A stretch of 14,122 nucleotides of DNA from Patescibacteria group bacterium (GTDB taxonomy: Bacteria; Patescibacteriota; Saccharimonadia; CAILAD01; GCA-016700035). Numbering within the stretch: the stretch's first letter is position 1; every line of letters starts with the position of its first letter. Below the pieces are notes generated by a model. It was given only the letters and a program-made list of their open reading frames with translations. It made no database searches and had not been told where the DNA came from. The DNA lies in NCBI GenBank assembly GCA_030917125.1, contig JAUPVH010000032.1, positions 1-14,122 on the forward strand, given 5' to 3'. The position numbers and the translations under genes are program-made. Of the stretch, positions 1 to 6,806 are shown in pieces.

Positions 1-1094
1 AGGCCTGTGCCTATACCTCAAAGGTTCGTAAGTTTTGCAATATGATGAAGTCCTTGGGGCATACGGTGTATCTCTATGCTTCCGAAGAAAACGAGGCCGA
101 TGTAGATGAGCTGATCACAATCGCTCCCAAGGCCGATCAAAAAAAGTGGTTTGGTGAGCATGACTTTCATCAGCATTTTTTTAATATCACTTGGGACAGT
201 AAGGATGAGCATTGGCAAGCTACAAATGCTCGAGCCATTGAAGCAATTCGCCCGCGCCTTAAAGAAAAAGATTTTATCTGCCTTATAATGGGCAGCCAAA
301 AGCCAATTGCAGATGCGTTTCCGGCTAATATGACGGTGGAGTTTGGTGTTGGCTATACCGGAGTTTTCTCGAAATATCGGGTGTTTGAGTCGTATGCCCA
401 TATGCATTATGTGTATGGGCTGCTCAAGGATGATAGCGGACATTTTTTTGATGCTGTTATACCAAACTATTTTGAGCCGGAGCGGTTCCCATTTAAAGAG
501 GAAAAAGAAGATTATTTCTTATTTCTGGGCCGACTTATTCCTAGAAAAGGGCCTGAAATTGCCGTAGAAGTCACTCGGCGTATCGGGAAACGCTTGGTGT
601 TAGCGGGGCAGGGTGTGCACAAAATAGAGGGAAATGCCATCTACGGGGATGGTATAAAGCTTGAGGGGGACCATATAAAACATGTTGGCTTTGCGGATGT
701 GCGGCAGCGAGCGGCATTACTGCGCAACGCGACGGCTGTGTTTATGCCCACCACGTATTTGGAGCCTTTCGGAGGTGTCTCAGTGGAAAGTCTACTAACA
801 GGCACTCCTGTAATAGCTACAGATTTTGGAGCTTTTAGCGAGACTATTATGCATGGTAAAAACGGCTATCGCTTTAGGACAATTGGAGAAGCAGTTTGGG
901 CTGCACAAAATGTTGGCCGGCTTAATCCAAAAAAAATCCACCAATCTGCCGTAAAGAACTACAGTGTCGATACTGTGAAATATACGTATGAGGCATACTT
1001 TGATCAGCTGCTCACCCTCTGGGAAGACGGTTTTTATACGACGCGTGATGAAGGGGTAAGTAAATATGCGCGCTATCAGCGCCTGACAGGTTAA
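1..1094 (+). CDS. Glycosyltransferase family 4, GT-B fold (5'-truncated by window edge)
   Basis: This is the C-terminal part of a retaining GT-B glycosyltransferase that would move a sugar from a nucleotide-sugar to an acceptor in the cytoplasm or at the inner membrane face, probably for surface polysaccharide or glycan. The frame is open to the left edge (first full codon at 3), and the residues before the first ATG at 42 (YTSKVRKFCNMMKSLGHTVY) look like the usual GT4 N-terminus, so that ATG is internal and the gene starts outside the window. The C-terminal nucleotide-binding half carries FLGRLIPRKG, LAGQG and the family E-x7-E motif (EPFGGVSVE, glutamates at 762-764 and 786-788) followed by GTPVIATDFGAFSE. 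About 363 residues are present. The donor and acceptor cannot be read from the sequence. The next gene starts 63 bases downstream. Confidence 0.9.
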   Translation, partial: ACAYTSKVRKFCNMMKSLGHTVYLYASEENEADVDELITIAPKADQKKWFGEHDFHQHFFNITWDSKDEHWQATNARAIEAIRPRLKEKDFICLIMGSQKPIADAFPANMTVEFGVGYTGVFSKYRVFESYAHMHYVYGLLKDDSGHFFDAVIPNYFEPERFPFKEEKEDYFLFLGRLIPRKGPEIAVEVTRRIGKRLVLAGQGVHKIEGNAIYGDGIKLEGDHIKHVGFADVRQRAALLRNATAVFMPTTYLEPFGGVSVESLLTGTPVIATDFGAFSETIMHGKNGYRFRTIGEAVWAAQNVGRLNPKKIHQSAVKNYSVDTVKYTYEAYFDQLLTLWEDGFYTTRDEGVSKYARYQRLTG

Positions 1095-1119
1095 ATATTT
1101 AGCCAATATTTGTTATGCT
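1091..1119 (+). promoter_or_regulatory. Weak candidate promoter for the fibre module
   Basis: TTAAAT (1091-1096), 17 bases, then TATGCT (1114-1119). The -35 box is poor and overlaps the end of the glycosyltransferase gene. The position, about 40 bases before the collagen-like gene, fits, but the module could also be read through from upstream. Confidence 0.3.
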
Positions 1120-1157
1120 ATATGTAATGCGTATCATTTGCGAGAGGTGTTTATTAC

Positions 1158-1682
1158 ATGGCTAGACTTCCTGTTCCTGGAAGCGATGGTGGAACCTGGG
1201 GAGACATCCTCAATGAGTTCTTGAGCGTATCACATAATAATGACGGCTCGCTCAAGGCTAGCGCTATTCCACCAGTGGCCAACGATGGGGCTACGGGTGC
1301 GACTGGGCTGCAGGGCCCAACTGGCGCTACCGGACCAACTGGGCCGGATGGGGCTACGGGTGCGACTGGGCTGCAAGGTCCCACGGGCGCAGATGGCCCA
1401 ACTGGTGCGGTCGGACCGGCAGGTGCTACTGGAGCAACTGGAGCGACCGGTGTTGCGGGACCAACCGGACCGACTGGTGTAACCGGACCAACTGGTTTAG
1501 AGGGACCAACTGGACCGACTGGACTTCAAGGGGCTACAGGTGCGGAAGGAGCTACGGGGGCGACTGGCGCAGCTGGAACAGATGGTTACGGCGTGGTGGT
1601 TGTGGCATCCACTTGGGTTTCGGGGGATAGCTTGCCAGCCGGTACGCCAGCCGGAACAAGAGTTTTACGGAGAAAACCATAG
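1158..1682 (+). CDS. Collagen-like fibre protein with Gly-X-Thr triplets
   Basis: A 174-residue protein in three parts. Residues 1-43 hold a GSDGGTWGDILNEFL head, a type I recall from Saccharibacterial and some phage-like proteins. Residues 44-142 are 33 uninterrupted Gly-X-Y triplets, rich in GPT and GAT. Residues 143-174 form a short hydrophobic tail ending in GTRVLRRKP. Collagen triplets imply a trimeric rod, and threonine in the Y position is common in bacterial collagens (the BclA type), where it may be glycosylated. No signal peptide, sorting motif or membrane segment is seen, which is odd for a fibre. The ATG has a GAGAGGTG ribosome site at 1142-1149. The TAG stop is followed at once by the ATG of the next gene in the same frame. 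A 29-base direct repeat lies inside the triplet region. The role could be tail fibre, adhesin or surface filament. Confidence 0.85.
   Translation: MARLPVPGSDGGTWGDILNEFLSVSHNNDGSLKASAIPPVANDGATGATGLQGPTGATGPTGPDGATGATGLQGPTGADGPTGAVGPAGATGATGATGVAGPTGPTGVTGPTGLEGPTGPTGLQGATGAEGATGATGAAGTDGYGVVVVASTWVSGDSLPAGTPAGTRVLRRKP
1284..1375 (+). repeat. 29-base direct repeat inside the collagen region
   Basis: The same 29 bases, starting gatggggctacgggtgcgac, occur at 1284-1312 and 1347-1375, 63 bases (21 codons) apart. They encode DGATGATGLQ both times. Most other triplets vary in codons, so this looks like a fairly recent in-frame duplication. Confidence 0.85.
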
Positions 1683-2138
1683 ATGGGGTTAACTCTGGGA
1701 TTTGATGGTAAAACACGTGCCCTTACTGTAAATACCGGGGGTACTGTCTCTACGATTTCTACCTTGTATATCGGTCTCTTGCAGTCGGCACCCGCTGGCA
1801 TGGATGGAATGACACTCTCAACTCTTGTGAGTGGCGCGCAGGGGAATGAATTTACTGTGAGTGGCTCATTCTACGTAGGTAGGCAGGCCATTACGCTTGG
1901 TTCAATCTCGACCGATAGTACTGGGGCGATTTGCTATAACAATAACGGCAGCCCCATCGAATGGCTAAACTCTACGGGATCTACCATACTCGTACCAGCA
2001 TTTTTTATTACAAATGTTTCTTCCGGAACTTCTGGGTCGGTTTTGTGGGTCGGTACTCCGGATGCCGGAACGGCAACGATAGAGGACACAAAGAAAGCTT
2101 CGATTAGTGCAAATGATCTCATGTTGAAGGTGGACTAA
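1683..2138 (+). CDS. Phage tail-fibre-like beta-rich protein
   Basis: A 151-residue protein with no signal peptide, rich in Gly, Ser and Thr. Its pattern resembles a widespread small tail-fibre/minor-tail family of siphophages: an opening strand of the type TLYIGLLQSAP, a middle YVGRQAITLG that matches the family YARQAVT, and a closing AFFITNV...LWVGTP...ISANDLMLKVD that matches the HFALFD...ISAGDLTIT ending. This is recognition by eye, not by search. The ATG follows the upstream TAG directly and in the same frame. A GGAGA at 1669-1673 could serve as its own ribosome site, so termination with re-initiation or fresh initiation are both possible. The TAA stop shares its last A with the ATG of the esterase gene (TAATG at 2136-2140). 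It is probably part of the same assembly as its two neighbours. Confidence 0.65.
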   Translation: MGLTLGFDGKTRALTVNTGGTVSTISTLYIGLLQSAPAGMDGMTLSTLVSGAQGNEFTVSGSFYVGRQAITLGSISTDSTGAICYNNNGSPIEWLNSTGSTILVPAFFITNVSSGTSGSVLWVGTPDAGTATIEDTKKASISANDLMLKVD

Positions 2139-4918
2139 TGCCTGCTATTAGTGTTTCTACTGCAAGCTCCACACATGATGGTCTCGCCACCTGGAACAGT
2201 CGTTCATCTGCTAGTGGTACAAATTTTACAGGAACGCTTGTTAATCCAATTATTGGCCCGCATTATGACACCTCTCTAGTGTATGCTGCGTTTTTTGTGT
2301 TTACGCTCAACTACATCCCACAAGGGTCGGTTATTAATAGCACCACGCTTGAGTTACGAACAAACAATGCCTACACCGGCGGACTAACTAACCATATTTA
2401 CCTTGCGGTTGAAAATAACCTGGATCCACTCGGAACGGGAGCTATTGTAAACGGAACGCTAGGCTCTCAGCCTTGGCAACGGCTTGGGAGGCAATCGGCG
2501 GCAACTACATTGTTTGGAAATCGATGCGGCCCAACTCACAATAAGGCGGGGCAGTCGCTATCGACTTATGGGGCTCATGTGAGAGACTCCAGTGCACTTG
2601 TGTATAAGGCTTTCTGCACCGATCAGGCAAACACAAATGCTTTGGGTCGCGATTTAGCTGGAGGTAGCTGGGTGCAGACAGAGAATTTTACTCCGGCCCT
2701 GCAAAAACTGGTTGATGATCCGAGTTGGAATAGCATTTCACAGAGTGTAATGATTTGGTTGTTTGCCGATATAAATGGCGGCGGCACTACTTTTAATGTT
2801 GGTTATCTAGGTGGCTTTGCTTGGGATAATGGTACGGTTGGGGCGGCCTCGTATGGTAATGGTGGTGGCCAAAACTATTACTATGATCAGTCTTCGGGCC
2901 TGTATGCTCCAAAGCTTAATGTTGACTACACGGTTACATCGTTAGCTGCAAAGAGTAGCGGTTCGTCGAGCGCAGGAAACGTCCGTCTACGCCCGGCAAT
3001 CCCATTGGGGCTAATGCGCGGAGAGCGAGCTGAGTTTACAAACTATAACGGAATTGTGCCGCGCTTATCTAATGGAGCTCATGATTTACCGCTTACTGGG
3101 ATGAGTACGTTTAATCCGCTAGATCCAGCGTGGGCGGCAACAAGCGGCAACCCAACAGCCACAAGAACAAAGTGGAGCACTCAACGCCCGGGGCGAGTTG
3201 ACGGTAATTGTGTTCTTATTGAAGACTACGCCAACCATGGGCCATACATTTGGTGGGATATTGATGCTTACCAAAGTGACTATGCAAGTCGTGATGTGTA
3301 TTCGTTGCGCTTTTATCATCGCTACGATCGAGATGCAGTAATAAATGTTAACCCCCCACTGTGTATATTTAGACTCAATGGTGTAGAGTCTTTTCGAATA
3401 GAACACAAACAATACACGGTTGGCAGTCCAGATACTGCTATGAATTTGCGCCTTTCGTGGTCTGGAGGAAGTACGGCTTGGACCAGTAATGAATTTCGTT
3501 CACCGGGTAGTTATGGATTCTATCGATATGAAATACAGGTAGATGCGGCTCAGAATCCCAAGGTGCGTGTTAGGGTATATTTGAATGACGCAACTACTGC
3601 GCTCGCTACTTTTTCGGGTAACCCAACCACAGTAGAGATGGATGAGGTTCGGTTTCAAGATGCCGAAACCACGGCGTTCTATTTGTTCCATCAAAGAATT
3701 GCTGACTTTGAAATGTGGACCGACTATTTACTTAACCGAGAATATCCGGACGATATCAATAATGTTGTGGGCACACCGTACTCACCGCCACCTTGGCAGT
3801 GGTTTGAGCATGATGGCAGCAATCAAAAAGAACTTGAAGACCTGGGGACAATTACTACCATAAATCCCAATGGCACCAGTCCTGTGCTTGATTCTGCAGG
3901 GGCACTTACACTTGAAGACCACACGCCCTATGTTGCTGATGAGGGGGTAACTCCATATACGTTATATCCCGCCTTAAGCTATGGAGTTGGGAATGCTAGA
4001 AAACTAGATCTCTATGTACCCATAGGAACTCCACCAGCAGGTGGGTGGCCAGTGATTATGTACACTCATGGTGGCTTTTGGGTGTCTGGTTCTCGTGACT
4101 TAATATCAAATGGACTCGTGAGGGATGCTACGTTACGCGGGTACGCCGTTGCAAGCTGCTCATATGTATTGAGTGGCGTGTATTTTGCAGGCTTAGGTCA
4201 GTCATATCCGGCCTATGATGCAAATACGGCTTCTGGACGCTATCCAACCCACATCCTCAATTACAAAGAAGCTGCGTATTGGCTGCAAACTAACGCAGCA
4301 ACCTACAGCCTTAATCCCGCAAAATTTATTGCAACTGGGCATTCTGCTGGTGGCTACAACTCACTCGGGGCAGCGTTGAGCAGAGGAGTTACCAACGATG
4401 GAGCTGGACGCAATCTTACATTAGCGGGTAATGCAGCGTTTGGCTGCCCAAATGTCCCCGATCCTTCATTCATTGGTACTTACTCTTGGACTGGCCCGGT
4501 AAGCCTGAATGCTCTAAAATCATGGGACCCAAGTCATCCAAATTATCCGTACGGGGGGACGGGCATGGGAACCATCCACGTTACAGCCAGGCTTTTCCGT
4601 GGTGAGCAGGCCGATAATGGCACAGGTAATGTTGATTTTTGTGGTATTGATGACATAATTGCAGTTAATGCCGCAAATTTACCCCCGATTGGTTACGCCT
4701 GGTCGCCTTATGACTATCTAGTTATAAACGCGCCGTTTACCCCGTATTCGCAAAATGTTATTTTAGAGAACAAATTAAGCGCAGTCGCTGGATCGCTCCC
4801 GGTTGGCTTCACGTACACCTCACATGAGGTGCCTGACGCTCTGCACCACACAATTAACGATGCAGATTTGGATTATCAGGGCTTTTTCAGCTGGCTTGAT
4901 GACATTGTAAATACTTAG
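2138..4918 (+). CDS. Large tail/lectin-like protein with C-terminal alpha/beta hydrolase (esterase) domain
   Basis: A 926-residue protein. Residues about 1-266 look like the DNRLRE/CBM96-type jelly roll, with LVYAAFFVFTL early, a TPALQKLVDDPSW helix and a closing YAPKLNVDYTV. Residues about 318-538 look like a concanavalin-A-type beta sandwich (many aromatics; FYLFHQRIADFEMWTDYL near its end). Residues about 615-926 are an alpha/beta hydrolase of the carboxylesterase/feruloyl-esterase type: oxyanion motif HGGFW (644-648), nucleophile elbow GHSAGG (Ser736) and a probable catalytic His903 or His904 in EVPDALHHT. The usual acidic residue in a GxxD context is not obvious. There is no signal peptide or sorting signal. 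The likely activity is deacylation of a surface glycan bound by the lectin-like domains, as in tail-spike esterases. The start overlaps the upstream stop by one base, and AAGGTGG at 2126-2132 is the ribosome site. The stop overlaps the tatC stop. Confidence 0.8.
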   Translation: MPAISVSTASSTHDGLATWNSRSSASGTNFTGTLVNPIIGPHYDTSLVYAAFFVFTLNYIPQGSVINSTTLELRTNNAYTGGLTNHIYLAVENNLDPLGTGAIVNGTLGSQPWQRLGRQSAATTLFGNRCGPTHNKAGQSLSTYGAHVRDSSALVYKAFCTDQANTNALGRDLAGGSWVQTENFTPALQKLVDDPSWNSISQSVMIWLFADINGGGTTFNVGYLGGFAWDNGTVGAASYGNGGGQNYYYDQSSGLYAPKLNVDYTVTSLAAKSSGSSSAGNVRLRPAIPLGLMRGERAEFTNYNGIVPRLSNGAHDLPLTGMSTFNPLDPAWAATSGNPTATRTKWSTQRPGRVDGNCVLIEDYANHGPYIWWDIDAYQSDYASRDVYSLRFYHRYDRDAVINVNPPLCIFRLNGVESFRIEHKQYTVGSPDTAMNLRLSWSGGSTAWTSNEFRSPGSYGFYRYEIQVDAAQNPKVRVRVYLNDATTALATFSGNPTTVEMDEVRFQDAETTAFYLFHQRIADFEMWTDYLLNREYPDDINNVVGTPYSPPPWQWFEHDGSNQKELEDLGTITTINPNGTSPVLDSAGALTLEDHTPYVADEGVTPYTLYPALSYGVGNARKLDLYVPIGTPPAGGWPVIMYTHGGFWVSGSRDLISNGLVRDATLRGYAVASCSYVLSGVYFAGLGQSYPAYDANTASGRYPTHILNYKEAAYWLQTNAATYSLNPAKFIATGHSAGGYNSLGAALSRGVTNDGAGRNLTLAGNAAFGCPNVPDPSFIGTYSWTGPVSLNALKSWDPSHPNYPYGGTGMGTIHVTARLFRGEQADNGTGNVDFCGIDDIIAVNAANLPPIGYAWSPYDYLVINAPFTPYSQNVILENKLSAVAGSLPVGFTYTSHEVPDALHHTINDADLDYQGFFSWLDDIVNT

Positions 4919-5895
4919 GCTTGGCTGGCCGATGGTCTGGCAAAGGCGATGTCGCGGATCAAATGCTTGTTATGGGATGCCGATAGACTGAAGGTGTTAT
5001 CTGTTTGAGTCGTAGATCGTAGATCGAGAGGGGCTTTAGCGGCAGGCAAGATCAATGGTGGTCCAATTACGTGTGACTGCGCAGGCGGCGTAACAGGCGT
5101 TTGCACCGGCGGTGCTGGGATAACTGCTGGTGCTGGCTTTGCGATTTGCTGCTTAGGCTTGTTCCTCAACGTATTCTGAATCCAAACAATTAAAATACTC
5201 ACGTTAAAGAGCACGATAAGGGGAAGAGCCATGACGGCCTGATTCATAGGGTCTGGCGTTGGTGTGGCAAACGCGGCGATTATGAAGCTCGCTAAGATTA
5301 CCCATCGCTGCTTCTTTATAAGTTTTTCAGGTTTAAGCGGCTTTATTCGATTGATGGAGCCCATGACTAGAGGAAGCTGAAAAATAATAGCAAAAGTAAA
5401 GATGTAGGTCATTGCAAATGTAAGGTATTCTTTAGCCGAAAGCAGAGGATTAACGTTTATCTCGTCGAAGCCTTTTAGAAAGTTGAGGGCTGCTGGCAGC
5501 GTTACAAAATAGGCAAACAGTCCGCCAGTTATAGCAAGGGCAAAAGAGATTGTGACAATTTTCATGCCACTACGAGTTAAGGGCTTATGTGAGATAGGTT
5601 CGACAAAACTCAAGGAATGGTAAATCGCAAATGGCAGCGCAAGCAGCGCCCCAACGCAGATAGAGAGTGTCATAACAAAGTCTAGGCCTCCAGTTGGACT
5701 TGAGTAATACAGACTTTCTCCCAGTGGGCGAATGAGTGCTTGAGATATTTGGCCTTGAAATACCCAGCCTAACCCAAGCCCTACAACTACAATAAGTGCG
5801 ACATAAATGAGTCTACGTCTGAGTTCCTCCAAGTGGCCAGCTATGGTATCTGGATCTACCTTCTGCTTATGTGTGTTGGTTGCAGATTTACGCAC
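4915..5895 (-). CDS. tatC: Sec-independent protein translocase TatC with long Pro-rich C-terminal tail
   Basis: TatC is the six-helix membrane receptor of the twin-arginine pathway, which exports folded proteins. Visible landmarks are HLEELRRRL (residues 21-29, with the conserved Glu24), the periplasmic SFVEP segment, a series of hydrophobic helices up to about 240, and TPTPDPMNQ (Asp215). Two usual acidic residues differ: by hand alignment to E. coli, the Glu103 position holds Leu106 and the Glu170 position holds Gln173. About 80 extra residues follow the last helix (Pro/Ala/Gln-rich, then Ser/Thr), making 326 residues against the usual 240-260. I chose the GTG at 5893-5895 because the ribosome site AAGGTGG overlaps the earlier GTG at 5902-5904 and sits correctly for this one. 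No twin-arginine substrate is seen in the window. The gene is convergent with the esterase gene, with stops overlapping by 4 bases. Confidence 0.9.
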   Translation of the reverse strand: MRKSATNTHKQKVDPDTIAGHLEELRRRLIYVALIVVVGLGLGWVFQGQISQALIRPLGESLYYSSPTGGLDFVMTLSICVGALLALPFAIYHSLSFVEPISHKPLTRSGMKIVTISFALAITGGLFAYFVTLPAALNFLKGFDEINVNPLLSAKEYLTFAMTYIFTFAIIFQLPLVMGSINRIKPLKPEKLIKKQRWVILASFIIAAFATPTPDPMNQAVMALPLIVLFNVSILIVWIQNTLRNKPKQQIAKPAPAVIPAPPVQTPVTPPAQSHVIGPPLILPAAKAPLDLRSTTQTDNTFSLSASHNKHLIRDIAFARPSASQA

Positions 5896-5917
5896 TTTTA
5901 CCACCTTCTTATGCTTA

Positions 5918-5947
5918 ATTATAGACGCTATCTCAAAGGAGAGTCAA
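5918..5947 (-). promoter_or_regulatory. Promoter of tatC
   Basis: On the minus strand, TTGACT (5942-5947), 18 bases, then TATAAT (5918-5923). Both boxes are near consensus, and the predicted start lies about 15 bases upstream of the chosen GTG. Confidence 0.7.
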
Positions 5948-5993
5948 ACCTGTTATACTTGTATTCCTAGCGAGCTGTCCGCGCTCTTCAATG

Positions 5994-6022
5994 TTGCGGC
6001 TGATAGGTAATTGGTTTAGAAT
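5994..6022 (+). promoter_or_regulatory. Promoter of tatA
   Basis: TTGCGG (5994-5999), 17 bases, then TAGAAT (6017-6022). A transcript starting near 6029 would leave a leader of about 16 bases carrying GAGGAG (6035-6040), which supports the start at 6045 over an earlier ATG at 5991. Confidence 0.6.
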
Positions 6023-6044
6023 TGAGGCAAAGAAGAGGAGATGT

Positions 6045-6236
6045 ATGGAGATTTTAGGATTAGGCCTACCAGAGCTGGTTATTATCGTAGTTATTTTGCT
6101 GCTGCTTTTTGGAGCCGCCAAACTACCTGAGCTCGGTCGTAGTATCGGAAGCTTTTCTCGCGAAGTAAAAAAAGGCTTTAACGAAGACGAAGAGAAGAAA
6201 TCTACTAAAAAGAAGTCTGAAACGACCGATAAGTAA
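6045..6236 (+). CDS. tatA: Twin-arginine translocase subunit TatA
   Basis: A 63-residue TatA. It has one short N-terminal membrane helix (LPELVIIVVILLLLF, about residues 8-22), the Phe-Gly hinge, an amphipathic helix (KLPELGRSIGSFSREVKKGF) and a charged Lys/Glu tail. TatA multimerises around TatC with bound substrate to form the export passage. An upstream in-frame ATG at 5991 would add 18 residues (RLIGNWFRIEAKKRRC) that do not fit the family, and the GAGGAG ribosome site at 6035-6040 points to 6045. It is divergent from tatC, which is unusual since the two are often in one operon. No tatB is present, so this is a minimal TatAC system in which TatA probably also serves the TatB role. Confidence 0.93.
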   Translation: MEILGLGLPELVIIVVILLLLFGAAKLPELGRSIGSFSREVKKGFNEDEEKKSTKKKSETTDK

Positions 6237-6260
6237 TACTGGCAATTTCGCAGTACGATT

Positions 6261-6304
6261 GCTCATAGCATAAATGACCCGTCTGGGTCATTTATGTTAT
6301 GAGC
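6261..6304. terminator. Bidirectional terminator, 20-base-pair hairpin
   Basis: Arms 6261-6280 and 6285-6304 pair over 20 positions with one G-U, around the loop GTCT. The inner part (AAATGACCC / GGGTCATTT) gives A/T flanks on both strands. It lies between the convergent tatA and DUF2200 genes. There is no long T run beyond the outer arm. Confidence 0.75.
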
Positions 6305-6323
6305 TGCATTATATAGTGGCTAC

Positions 6324-6674
6324 CTATGAGCGCAGGATTTTTTCCATTGGCTTACCTTTGGCGAGCTCATCGATGAGCTTGTCTAGATAGCGGATTTCTT
6401 GCATTAGAGGATCCTCAATGTCTTCAACACGCACGCCGCATATGACTCCGGTAATTTGTCTTCGGTTTGGGTTAAGCTTTGGTGCATTGTTAAAGAATTC
6501 CTCGAAATTTATTTTGTCATCTAGAATTTTTTTAAGTTGCTTCTCGCTATAGCCAGTTAGCCATGTGATGATTGTATGTACTTCTTTTTTTGTGCGATTT
6601 TTGCGCTCTGCCTTTGCGATGTAGTGAGGATACACATCTGCAAAGCTCATTGAATAGATTCTATGTGTTGGCAT
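6324..6674 (-). CDS. DUF2200 family protein
   Basis: A 116-residue soluble protein that closely matches the DUF2200 family as I remember it. It has HRIYSMSFADVYPHYIAKAE at the start, TKKEVHTIITWLTGY in the middle, and a strongly conserved ending with NPNRRQITGVICGVRVE, then DPLMQEIRYLDKLIDELAKG. Its length is normal for the family. The biochemical function is not known to me. The gene is mono-cistronic: it has its own extended -10 promoter, an AAGGAAG ribosome site just upstream of the ATG, and a hairpin terminator shared with tatA. The conservation of the C-terminal third in such a divergent lineage suggests lateral exchange or strong constraint; which of these is inference. Confidence 0.9.
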   Translation of the reverse strand: MPTHRIYSMSFADVYPHYIAKAERKNRTKKEVHTIITWLTGYSEKQLKKILDDKINFEEFFNNAPKLNPNRRQITGVICGVRVEDIEDPLMQEIRYLDKLIDELAKGKPMEKILRS

Positions 6675-6694
6675 GGTTTCTTCCTTTGCGCTTT

Positions 6695-6703
6695 AGTATA
6701 CCA
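6695..6703 (-). promoter_or_regulatory. Extended -10 promoter of the DUF2200 gene
   Basis: On the minus strand TGGTATACT combines a TGN extension (6701-6703) with a TATACT box (6695-6700). No good -35 box is seen, as is common for extended -10 promoters. It would start transcription about 14 bases upstream of the ATG. Confidence 0.5.
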
Positions 6704-6734
6704 GATGCATTTACGTGTGCCACTCATCTTATTG

Positions 6735-6768
6735 ATGACTCAGTCATTGACTCAAAGTATGCTATAGT
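6735..6768 (+). promoter_or_regulatory. Candidate operator repeats near a TATAGT box
   Basis: ATGACTCAGTCAT (6735-6747) is a 13-base palindrome around a central C. TGACTCA occurs at 6736-6742 and again at 6748-6754, 12 bases apart. TATAGT (6763-6768) is a possible -10 box for the membrane-protein gene at 6807. No -35 box is correctly spaced, which would suit an activator-dependent promoter. The reading is speculative. Confidence 0.3.
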
Positions 6769-6806
6769 ACAGCTTACAATTGTACCTTTCTAGGAGTGGA
6801 AGAATC

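Noticed and set aside
1154..1384. A minus-strand open frame rich in Gly-Pro-Val, seemingly a second collagen-like gene
   Set aside because: It is the antisense image of the Gly-X-Thr repeat, has no regular start context, and the plus-strand gene has a ribosome site and clear domain structure.
1284..1570. Short regularly spaced repeats that could suggest a CRISPR array
   Set aside because: The repeat unit is 9 bases in phase with Gly-X-Y codons, with variable codons and no unique spacers. It is coding sequence.
5991..6044. An 18-residue N-terminal extension of TatA from an upstream ATG
   Set aside because: The extension does not fit TatA, its ATG lies before the promoter's -10 box, and GAGGAG points to the ATG at 6045.
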